A stretch of 64,000 nt of DNA, taken from positions 28,214,953 through 28,278,952 of the forward strand of contig NC_092696.1 in NCBI RefSeq assembly GCF_964275005.1, in the 5' to 3' direction. Positions 35,898 to 46,633 of the stretch are shown piece after piece. Below the pieces are notes generated by a model. It saw nothing but the letters and a program-made list of their open reading frames with translations. It searched no databases and had not been told where the DNA came from. The position numbers were made by a program, and so were the translations under genes. The number at the start of each line of letters is the position of its first letter. The first letter of the stretch is position 1. Source of the DNA: Diadema setosum (Eukaryota > Echinodermata > Echinoidea > Diadematoida > Diadematidae).

Positions 35898-36334
35898 AAT
35901 AAGCCAGTTCGGAGTTCCACTTTGCGCATGAGCAGAAACAAAGTCATTCGGACCAACAGGCATGTTGGGTTTTAAATTCACTGGGATAAGCATCTGTCAT
36001 GTAATGATTATTCATGTAATCCTTAAAAATGCCGCTTGCCAGCACATCCACCTGACAGCAAAAGTGGTATTTGGCAATATCAATAGAAAGAGATTGTCAA
36101 TACAGCCAATGCAAAATAGTGAAATGGATGCTTTCTCAAGTGTGAATTGACAGATCATTCTGCTCATCTGGTCTACGCAAGTTCATTCTTTATTTGAACG
36201 GGATTGATGAATCCATAAATCAAGCTTATGCATTATGTCGCTCTGAAAACGAGTGAAGTGCCCCTAACCGACTGAGAAAAGAGAAAGGTCATTCGTACCA
36301 ATGTGCCCATGAGCTAACTCCGAATTGGCTTATT
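35898..36334. mobile_element. TIR element family F
   Basis: Inverted ends are AATAAGCCAGTTCGGAGTT and AACTCCGAATTGGCTTATT. A related copy in inverted orientation lies at about 60040-60250, sharing CTGCGCATGAGCAGAA, CAGCACATCCACCT and TATTTGGCAATTTCAAT-like landmarks. No coding. Confidence 0.7.
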
Positions 36335-36705
36335 CAGTGCTTATTTACGTCGATGTAGGGCAATTTGTCAATCAGTTGCAATAGAAAACGTCTCGACGGA
36401 AGAATTTCATGAACATGATGAATTTGAAGCAGTCTGACATGATCTAAGAGAACTAATGATTGCTGCATGCAATGAAAGCAAAACGCGAGAAACATTTTGC
36501 TTTTCCACAGCTGATAAGCAACTTCACGAGCATCTCCCTTACCTATCAAGTTTTGATGGATGGAATTTTAGCAAACGACCCGTAGGCAAAAGAAAGTCAC
36601 GACCCTATAGGCTGCTCATTTTCATATTTCTGTGATTTTATGAACCTGATGTAGACGAGGTTCTGTGACGTAAAAAAAGCGTTGCCTAAATAGGGGCAAC
36701 ACAAA

Positions 36706-36927
36706 TCATGGGTATGTAATAATAGCTCCCGGTACGCGTACCGCACTACCAGCGCCACCTGCCTGCATCGCTGGCCCGATAAAATCGTACGCGATGGTAA
36801 CGACAGTCAGCTTTCCATGCATGTACGCCGCTTTTCTCCTTATCAGCTCGTTGATCCATGGCTCGATGACGTCACTGAAACTGGAATTTTGCGGCATTGA
36901 CGCTGACAAATCTTTCAGACTGTTCAT
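36706..36927 (-). CDS. Possible small exon or gene, unrecognised
   Basis: A 73-codon frame opens with ATG at 36927 and ends at a TGA. It is less AT-biased than its surroundings and its composition is protein-like (VIEPWINELIRRKAAYMHG, LTVVTIAYDFIGPAMQA). I do not recognise it. The start context is weak (T at -3). Possible GT donors lie near its end, so it could also be an exon. No splice partner was found, and it may be a chance ORF. Confidence 0.2.
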   Translation of the reverse strand: MNSLKDLSASMPQNSSFSDVIEPWINELIRRKAAYMHGKLTVVTIAYDFIGPAMQAGGAGSAVRVPGAIITYP

Positions 36928-37257
36928 GTAATAGCAGGGATATTATGGGTACCCCCTGCAATTTTTTCCTCGCAGACATTATTTTGCTGTAAAAGCTGTT
37001 TCACGGCAATAACTTAGCAAAATCAAGTGGCCTCGATAGTGCACAGTCCAAGGCCTAATAAGCTTGTACCTACAATAATCATTCAACTTATTAAACTATA
37101 CTGGCAGTAACATTGCAAGTATTGACGAGCAGTTAGTGCCATTTCTCCAAATGTAACAACTGCCTTCATTATGGAACTTTACAAGGATTACTCGTGAACA
37201 TGCATAACGTATGCATAAACAATGGTGTGTATCTGGGTGAGTAGTTTGACCCTTGTC

Positions 37258-37824
37258 TTAAAGGACAAGTTCACGTTCATAAACATAAGGATTGAGAGAA
37301 TGCAGCAATGTTTGTAGAAGACATCAGTGAAAGTTTGAGGAAAATTGGACAATCGATGCAAAAGTTATGAATTTTTAAAATTTTTGTGTTGGAACCGCTG
37401 GATGATGAGACTACTAAGGCTCGTGATGTCATATGAGTGCAACAGTATAAAGAAAATGTAAAGAAAATCCAACATATTTTCACTTTTTTCGCATAATTTA
37501 AGAGCACTTGACTTGCCTCTTTCTAAAGGCAATGGGAATAATATTACCCACAACACATGTCAGTAATGAGTCAAGGAAATGTGTACTTTTTTCAAAAGAT
37601 GAAATTTTGTGAAATTCTCTTTTATGTTCCTTATATTGTTGTACGCATGTGACATCATACACTGCAGTAGTCTTCTCATCCAGCGGTGACTGCACAAAAA
37701 ACTTCAAAAATCCATAACTTTTGAACGGACTGTCCGATTTTTTTCAAACTTTCAATGATGTGTTCTACTAATGTTGCTACATTCTCTCAATCCTTATATT
37801 AATGAAGGTGAACTTGTCCTTTAA
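37258..37824. mobile_element. TTAA-flanked palindromic element, family G copy 1
   Basis: TTAA at both ends encloses AGGACAAGTTCAC ... GTGAACTTGTCCT. The halves are inverted copies: GAAAGTTTGAGGAAAATTGG on the left answers TTCAAACTTTCAATGATGTG on the right. TTAA duplication is typical of piggyBac-type elements. Copy 2 is at 62041-62606 and a half copy at 56294-56670. Confidence 0.8.
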
Positions 37825-38128
37825 ATGAGCAAGATATACACTGTACTTGCTTGCATTCATTCAATGGTTCTTTGTTTGCGTTTTGACGAGACAATACAAG
37901 GCCTCAATGCATGTCCAGTTCATGTAGTCTATAAGATCTTTATCTGCATAGTCAGTTATTATTAGTCACACACAACTGTACGTTATACAGTGTGGTAACG
38001 TTGGAAACACTAAAATCCCTGAACCGCTGGCCAGAATTTCTAAATTTCACATTGATCATTGCAAGGACGGATGCCTCATTGATCATTGTGAACGTTGCTT
38101 GTCATTTTGCGGAGGATTAGTGAGATCA

Positions 38129-38132
38129 AACA

Positions 38133-38167
<35 letters not shown>

Positions 38168-38176
38168 GCACACACA
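38129..38176. repeat. CA microsatellite
   Basis: (CA)n with two GCA interruptions, followed 120 bases later by a poly-G run at 38295-38311. Confidence 0.9.
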
Positions 38177-38329
38177 AAACACAAGAAGACAAGATACGCA
38201 AGAATATAGCGCCGACTTGAATATTGCAAGTTGACATTCCTCGTAATAATTCTTGCAGACTATAAAATTGTCTCGGAACAAATCAAACTATACGGGGGGG
38301 GGGGGGGGGGGTGCGAAGACCTCTTCGGC

Positions 38330-38720
38330 AAGGTATGTATTATGCTGTACACATACTGTATATCTCATTAATATACTACATATCAGTCATCAATGTACTA
38401 ACTCATAGTACTGACTTAGCTCTATCACTTCTGGTTCTAGAGAAGAAGATTTTTTTTTTTGATTCCTTAACTTTGGGTGGTTTGGGCCCCTCTGGAGGCC
38501 TCCAGGTGGGGTATGGTGCCCACTTGAACATATTGATATCATCCTTTCCCCCTAAGGATGCAACCTGCAAAGTTTGGTGAAAATCGGTCGAGGGGTTCTC
38601 AAGAAGAAGATGAGAATGTAAAAAGTTTACGCACGACGCACGACGGACGACGGACGACGGACGACGGACGACGGACGACGGACGACGGACAACGGACGCC
38701 GGATGAAGAGCGATCGCAAT

Positions 38721-38754
<34 letters not shown>
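38330..38754. mobile_element. Repeat family H (GACGACG tract plus terminal hairpin), copy 1
   Basis: Shares with 54062-54861 the blocks TTAGCTC-ATCACTTCTGGTT, TTTGGTGAAAATCGGTC, a (GACGACG)n tract at 38632-38700 and the terminal hairpin CTCACTTGAGCCTTCGGCTC followed by AGGTGAGCTAAA. No coding. Confidence 0.75.
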
Positions 38755-38755
38755 T

Positions 38756-41700
38756 ATAAGCCTACACTGTACTTTCGTTCTAGCTGTAACATACATGTAA
38801 ATACTGAAAACACACACTATAATGAATGTAGAAACAACAAATATAAAACATGGTCGACTCTGGACAGTTTATTTTCACTTGTGTTCCATTAAAAAAAAAA
38901 AAAACACACACACAGCCCAAACCGTATGAAAATCACACATCCTTGCACAATTTTGCATCGTTGCAACATACCAATCCTTCAACAGACATAAAATCTTTCT
39001 TGAATCTTTCGTGAATGTTTCGAAACGCCTGTGCAGCTGCAGTCAAATGGCAAATCTCTTTAAAGTGCTAGGTGACAGTCCCTCTCGAGAAGGACCAAGG
39101 TATCGGTCTCGTTGGTGTAAAGTCAAGATAATTCTGACCGGTGACTGTAAACTCCAGCACTGTCGGTATAACTACATGACCATTGTATAGAAGCAAATGG
39201 AAGCTAACACTACGACAAGTCCGACTTTATATACCCTGGACATAGAATACGAAACACGGAATTAAACTAAGGGTATCATTTAGAATGACACTACTTCGAA
39301 TCAATGGCAAAAAGCCAATAACAAACTGAACATAACAAGAAAAAGTCAGAGCACATCAGACTCTCTATATAGGTCAGAAGAAAAGAAGATAATTTAACTT
39401 AGACCTGGCTGAAAATTTCTCAATAAACTTCAAGACGAGACGGTGAAGACAAATCGTTACACATTAAATCAGATTGTAGTTGGGGTATAGATATACACGT
39501 CACTTGCTATCATTACAGTTGAGGGTTAGCACCTGATTTCAATGGAACGCTGGTGTCATCAACACGAAATCGCTACTCTCAGCAAGATCGTAATATCTTT
39601 TAATGGAATCTTGGCACAACGTGTTAAAAAGTGGGCGTATGAATAGTAAGTCGATTATTTACTGAAGATTCGCTATTTCCCACATGCATTCAAGCTTGCA
39701 ATACATGTACAATGCATTGCAGTTATTGAGGGAGTTCAAGGTTAGCGCACGCCTCATTTGACTCCTGCCCACAGAATTCAAATAACATGGAAAGGTCTTG
39801 TGATGTGCGAAACGTTCTCTGTCGAAGTATGTCATCTTTGTGATAAATGTAAATGGCATGCGTGGAGAGCTTGTTTTTAATCATTGTTGAGGAATCACTT
39901 TCACCTGCACATTTTAACAGGTGTGAAACATGTATCATATAAGATCCTCATATGCCTGAGGATTCTTTCGTTTGAAAGTCGATGGTAAATACCGAAACAT
40001 TCTCATAATAGTGACCTTAATTTTGCACATGCGCAGATCGCAACCGCGAACTTATTCATTCGTTTACATGGTTGTAACATATTATCAGATTGTTACTTAC
40101 AGGACACATACATGTACTTCTAATCTTCGAGTACTTTTAAGAGCAAATTCACAGGCACGTGAGTGTATTTAATCGAATAAATTCTCCATGATAATGAGAC
40201 TATGCAAAATATGCCAGTTAAAACTGTAAAATGAGTTACGACAAAGAACAACTAATTTAATATGAATTGATGTCGGTTACCTTTAATGAAATGACATTAT
40301 GTTTTTCTTTCGGTTTCGTTTTTGTCTTCTTATTCTTCTTTCATGGATTACACCACATGGTTGTCGTCTACATTATTATAGTATGCTACTTCTGCTACTC
40401 TATACAGCTGACACACACTACTGGAAATCCTACCATACACATTACATCGATTATCATATAAATTATGATGCACATGAGGAAACTGAACCAAGCTACTAAT
40501 AGTCCCACTGGCACCACTCGTTTTGGTTGAAAAGTCCTTCAGATTCGGTGCTTTCTTCCTTTTCAGACATCTAACCTAGACCATCGCAAAACACCAGTTA
40601 CCATGGTTCTTGCCCTCATTCAACCTCGTGTATTGTGACATCACAAGGGACCGGAACCACACAATTATCGTCTATTGTACCACCGAATAAACAAGTATCA
40701 TGTAGTTTCTTCATAATTTATCAAGACCCCTACAGACGGAGCAATAGCCATGTGTGTAGACGCTGAAGAAAGGCGTCCATAAAGCCCCACCCCCTTTCCG
40801 GTGCAATTTCCAAAAGCCAAGACAGGAGCACCAGCAGAATTCACATAAATGTTCGGGATAAATTATGACCGGCGTGCAGTCTCCCTTATTCACAATTTGC
40901 CATACATTGAAATTTGTTTCATCTCTTCCGGATGCACTTCAAACAGCAGCTGTATTGTGCTTTTCCCGACCCGTTTTACAGCTTACTCTGTTCAAATAAT
41001 TTACCTGAATATCTATGTTCAAAACAGTTACAGACATTAGGGGTATTCCCTCGCGGGGCTACGTTTCCAGCATAATTTTTTTCTTTGTAATTAGACATGA
41101 AAACTTGTGTCTTGGGGGATTTCACTGTCCTTATAAAGAGACGACTCCCTGTAAATCTTTCATCACTGCATCACGTCAGAGCTGTATCAACATTGGCCTA
41201 TATGATGCCACGTAGCACATTACGTGAGCTCGGTATATAGTACATTCTGTCAAATATTCATGTCTATAAAAATAGTCTGCAAAGATTGTAGAACTGCACA
41301 GCAGAACGCATCAGAAGATACAACGAAAACGTAAACTAAGCTATCGGTTTCTACCTACGATCACGTAAAAATATCTCTTGAACATCACGATCGCATAAAA
41401 TATACTGTATATCACACACAGTTGTATATAACAAAAAAAAAAGAAAAAAAAAGGATCCCGAATCAACTCAGACTCTTATCTCTTCATGTTTTTGCTTGGG
41501 CATACCATAAAAATCACACACTGTATTTACACACCTTGGAAACTGACGCCTGAGTTAATATGAAAAACACAAGCCATACCATATGGCGGAATAACAATAA
41601 GAAAAAACAATAATTTAAAGGAGGCCTCCGGATGCCTGTCACATTTTTGCATTTGAACAACTATAAATTAGCTATACTGAGGACAGAGTTTCAGAATTTA

Positions 41701-41828
41701 TGATAATTGGGATGAAGAACAAGAATACACACGTATTTTCCAAATTTATAACAAATTGCACTGAACAAAACAAGGATGATGACATGGCAGAGTCATCATA
41801 AGATTGAACGTATGAGTTGGAGCTCAAG
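38756..41828. other. Intergenic, no gene recognised
   Basis: About 3 kb of ordinary-looking AT-rich DNA. The longest frames (60-70 codons) show no domain features. Nothing supported. Confidence 0.5.
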
Positions 41829-42142
41829 AGGCGTTTTCACATCAGCCCGATAAAAATCCAAGCTCGAGATATTTTTTGCGATCGCAAAGAAGCGCGCTAT
41901 TTCATTTCCTATTCACATCACCCCGAACATTATCAAATAGCGCGCTAATTCGCATTAATTATCCTGCTATTTCGGAAATTTCTCGAGTTGGACTCGAATA
42001 ATTTTCTCGATCAGAGCGATACAATTAGCGCGCTAATTTACATCCACGTTATCAAATAGCGCGCTATTTCGTGATCGGGTTAATTTCCCAAGTCAAAAAA
42101 TAGCGCGCTATTTGGAAACATCGGGCTGATGTGAAAACGCCT
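41829..42142. mobile_element. 314-bp MITE filled with TAGCGCGCTA palindromes
   Basis: Perfect 23-base inverted ends, AGGCGTTTTCACATCAGCCC at the left and GGGCTGATGTGAAAACGCCT at the right. The body repeats AATAGCGCGCTATTT-type palindromes about seven times. No ORF and no clear target duplication. Confidence 0.88.
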
Positions 42143-42795
42143 AATGAAGCAGCACAAAAAAAGGAAGGCATGCATAGATCATACACATCAGGTGACTTCG
42201 CAAGCAAGCGGTATTGTGATAGAATTACACTGCTACATTTCTGAAATAAGTGAGCCTCCTGTGTCATCATCCTTGTTCAGTGTAATTTGTTTAAGGTTTT
42301 TCAAAGCAGGCATTGTTTCTCTGCTCAAGAACCATAATAAATTCCACAAATCTATACATGGAGCTGTTGATTTATGTACTACATGATGTGAAATTAGGAC
42401 AATCGTCTGGAATGCCCCTTTAAGATTATCTCATATATAGACTTTGGGAAGGGGAGGAGAATGTGTGTCGGCAATCGTAATGTTTTGTGTCTTGTCGAAA
42501 CAGAGAGTATCAAATAATCAAAATAATGAACAAAAATCACTCATAAACGAAAGTCAGTATACCCTGGGAGGACATTTTGGTCATTTTGGGCAGCCTGAAA
42601 TTCTGGAATGCGTATAATAGGAATGATATAAAACCGGAAAAACGTACTTTATCAACAATTATTATACTATCGAAAGAAAAAAAAATCTGCCAGAGTATAC
42701 AATGAAACATCATTCTATACTGCGGTTTGCTTTAAGAATCAAAAAACAAAAACAGAAAAGATCAAAAGAGTGTACGCATGTCTTATTCAGGACTT

Positions 42796-42798
<3 letters not shown>

Positions 42799-42832
<34 letters not shown>
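42799..42832. repeat. GA microsatellite
   Basis: Pure (GA)n. Confidence 0.95.
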
Positions 42833-42836
<4 letters not shown>

Positions 42837-42911
42837 TCATCTCTGTCAAAGTATCGTATCTAAATTAAAATTACCTCTCTGTTCCCCTTGCTTTTTAGTA
42901 TGAAAATATTA

Positions 42912-43082
42912 TTCAAATAGTGAATGGTCACGAGTGCAATGGTACGAGATTTCGCACGAGGTGAAAGATAGAGGCGCTCTATTCAACGAGGCGAAGCCGA
43001 GTTGAATAGTGCGCCTCATCTTTCACCGAGTGCGAAATCTCGTTCCATTGCACGAGTAAAGACCATACACTATTTGATTTAT
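42912..43082. mobile_element. Perfect-type hairpin element
   Basis: The arms CACGAGTGCAATGG ... CCATTGCACGAGT and GAGATTTCGCAC ... GTGCGAAATCTC pair around a centre CGAGGCGAAGCCGAGTTG. Outer CAAATAGTGAATGGT/ACCATACACTATTTG extends the inverted pair. Confidence 0.75.
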
Positions 43083-43509
43083 ACAACGTCCAAGTAGATC
43101 TTTTTGGTCTAAGTAGGCCTAGAAGTCTATATATGTATGAAAAATATAGCCATACTTACATGTGGATCCACTGCGATTCTCTTTCTGGCTTGTGCAATCA
43201 GTGTAGTATACAGGTCACAGTTATACTAGCGCTCATACACGTACACTAGCACTACGTAGGCATAGTGTACGCGCATGCATGTACCGCACACGTACCTGCG
43301 CTAGCTGCATGCGAGCCCCAATATGCAACACACAGTACACGCAGTACCGTACAATTTCTCGAACCGTGGAATAGAACGAAAAAATCGAACCAAGTTGCAC
43401 GCAAAAATAGAACCAAAATTGCACGGCGCGTTGAATGGAGTACTTATTTAATATCACGTCACCAACAATCCTCCAATCAAATTACAAGGATCTACTTGGA
43501 CGTTGTATA
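43081..43509. mobile_element. TIR element abutting the hairpin
   Basis: A perfect 20-base inverted pair, ATACAACGTCCAAGTAGATC and GATCTACTTGGACGTTGTAT, bounds about 430 bases. It directly follows the hairpin at 42912, so both may be one composite element. Confidence 0.75.
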
Positions 43510-45240
43510 AAATGCTCCGAATCATCATGATCATCATGGGTTCATATTCATCTTTCTAAAATCATTACTTTCTTCCTTCATCGAACATAATTGCACCCTG
43601 AGATGACTTCATATGGGAAAGATATCCACTCCACTCTGAAGAGAAAGAGAAGAAAAAGTAATACATGCCGAAGATTATTTTGTGTCTGAACTAATGCGTC
43701 TTCAGTTGGGATATTACTCACACAGGTCTATCATTACCTTCTAGACAATTTCCACTTGATTGATATTTCCCATAATTCCTTATGGTCAAATTGACCAAGT
43801 AGTGGGTGTCCTCTCGGAGTGACTTGTTCGTTTTAGATTTGATCATGAAGAAAGTGAATATTTCACAAACTCATACCAGCTCTAAACACAGTCGTCTCCA
43901 TTCATTCGGAATAAGCTCAGAACGAGACCGGTTAAAGTGTATACATACGTCTTTGCTTTAACGTTTTTTTTTTTTTTTTTTTTTTTCCGATTGCTATTTG
44001 CGTTATGGAAGACTACATCATTTACATATGAGGAAGGTATAGACTACTAGAGAAAGAGACAGGCAGTCAGAGAGACAGAAAGAGAGAGAGAGAGAGATTT
44101 ATTATAGAAGATATGCATAGAATTGGAGAAAATCTCCTTATCGCTCAACAGTAATTCATGTACAACTCTATCAAGTAATACTGTGTAGGTGAACGTAATA
44201 TCAAAAGCCTCTGATTGTTATTGAAAAACTCATACCGTGCAGCATGTCAATCAAGCGCGGCTCTGTACATGCGGACCGGAGGGGGGGGGGGGGGGGGGCA
44301 GGGAGGTGGGCTTTGAAAGTACATACAGAGCATACGCTGCACATGCGTGGAAGGACATTCATTTCGAAAAAAAAAAATCGCTGTTATGACCACGAATCAA
44401 ATCTTCATCAATGCATACATCATGACAAATCGACCGTTATATCCACAACGACAAGGGAGCTTTTAAAACTGATTTCTTTTCTCTTTTTTTTTGGGGGGGG
44501 GGCAGGTGGGAGAGGGGGTAGAGTGATGAAGCACAAAAGGTCATATCTGTATAGATTTCTTCGATTCTAAATCTACTTCCATAATGAGTGATCACAAACA
44601 CTTAACAGCTGCGTTTGATGCAAAGTGAACGCTCGGAAACAACGAGTATGTACTCTGTGATTAAATAATTCGTCATCTCCTATTTCTTTGTTACAGTTCC
44701 CCAGCTTTTAACACTGTTTTGTGCTTGTTTGTTTCTTTTTAAACCCCGTTCTTGTTCTCTTTCTATATGGAGTTATGCCGAGATTTTTCAATGTGCTCAA
44801 AAAACACATTTATTAATCCAGTTACTTACTTACAGGTACTTACTGAAAATCGATTCTGAAATGGCTGAGATATCCGCAAAAAGGTAAGACAAAGTGGTCC
44901 TAACAAATTTAAAAGGTGGGTCCCGGTAGTATCTCTTTGTTTCTACTTTATCTCAGTCATTTTTTTTTTTTTGGTCACCTGCTGCTCACGAACGAAATAT
45001 CAGGAAAATATGGAATATAATAACTGTAACTTTACGAATAATCCTTGTTATATAACGAGTATAAACTACCTTGGGAATGGTTAATCTTGCTTTATCAGAT
45101 GAAGGACTTAGGACTTTTTTTAGAATGATTAAAAGTAGTTCATGTAGGAGCTTAAACCATTTTAAGATAAAACCCTTCACTTGTAAGGTGGGTATATGAA
45201 GGCATCATTGCACGCGTTAGCCCACGACTAGCTAGCCTGC
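43510..45240. other. Downstream flank of the SLC5 gene
   Basis: Contains poly-T (43967-43986), GA and poly-G tracts and, at 44820-44940, a fragment related to the 47281 element. A minus-strand AATAAA lies at 44809-44814, about 430 bases past the stop; this is a weak candidate polyadenylation signal. Confidence 0.4.
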
Positions 45241-45482
45241 CTACAACCAGTCAACGGAGAAGAAGGTGTACAAGAAGACGACGACGCCGAGGAGCGTGAC
45301 CATGCCGGCGTAGACGACCACCTTGGCCCGCGGATCCTGCTTCAGTGTGGAGATCTTCTGGTTCTGCAGCGCCTGCTGCCGAGCCATCTCCCGAGCCTCC
45401 GCGGTCTCTTCGGAGTAGCCGCAGAACCAGGCCACTATGCGCTGTCCCACAGTCTTCACCGCGGCTCCTTCGCGGACAGAAA
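45241..45482 (-). CDS. SLC5 gene last exon, final helix and stop
   Basis: Encodes [20 protein letters not shown], a charged helix and the last membrane segment [20 protein letters not shown], ending FSVDWL and TAG. Acceptor TTACACAG. Confidence 0.94.
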
Positions 45483-46601
45483 CTGTGTAAGAAGAAGAGG
45501 AGGAGGAGGAGAAGATTGCTTTGAAGGAGGCTTGCACGGTTAGGGTGAGCGGATAGATGAGATCAACACAGGACAAACTTGCTGAAGATGTATCAACAAA
45601 CCAAAATCGAGTCTCATGGGAATGAACATACATTATACAATGTAAACCTAGGTATGACACTATTGAGAAATTAATGTATCTCTTTGAAATTAGCTTTGTC
45701 TCGAAAGCATAGGCCTACTCTGATAATTGGTGTGAACATTGGAACATGTAAATGGCCCGGCAGGACAGGCTTGACTTGGCACATTAAAACTCGACTCGGC
45801 TTCTTCTGACAGTGTATCGAAATGAGAGAGCACAAAAGAGGAGATAATATGAAGAAATTCCATCCATTTCTTCTATAATTTTGTGGCTGGTACGATTTCC
45901 TTGTCAATAATTATTTCCATGCAACATGGAGCAAAGCGTATCTGATGCAAGTTCCTTGAGACTTCCCGGCTCATGCTGAGGAAGAGTACCTCTTAAGTAT
46001 AGTGATTACACTACACGAGATAAAGGCATAACCGACATGCAAGCATTTTGATTATGGTTTGGACACAGATACAAACTTTTTGGTAAGGCATTACGGTGTA
46101 CTATATCTCATATGCGTCCTACAAGAAGAAGCAATAGTAGTAGTAGTAGTAGTAGTAGAACAAGAAAATTTAGTAGCAGTTGTAGTAGTAGTAGTAGTAT
46201 TCTTACCACCATATCAGTGGTTCATGGGTTACTGATACCATCCGGAATGTTGTTGTTGATGATGATGATGATGATGACGATGATGATTATTATCATTATT
46301 TTCATCACTATTATTATCATTGTTATCATCATCAGTATAATAATAATAACAATAATAATAATAATAAAATATCAATTTATAAAGCGCAAAACCTATAGAC
46401 ATATATTCTTCTGCGCTGCAAAAGCTTCTGATATGCTTGATGATAATGGACAGTTAAATGAAAAGATGTGTTTCGAGTCGTGATTTAAAGACTTCTACAG
46501 TTGGGGATTTCCGGACTTCTAATGGTAGATCATTCCAGAGTTTGGGAGCTGCATAGGCAAATGCTCTGTCGCCCAATGTTACTTTTGTTTTACGTGTTGG
46601 A

Positions 46602-46633
<32 letters not shown>

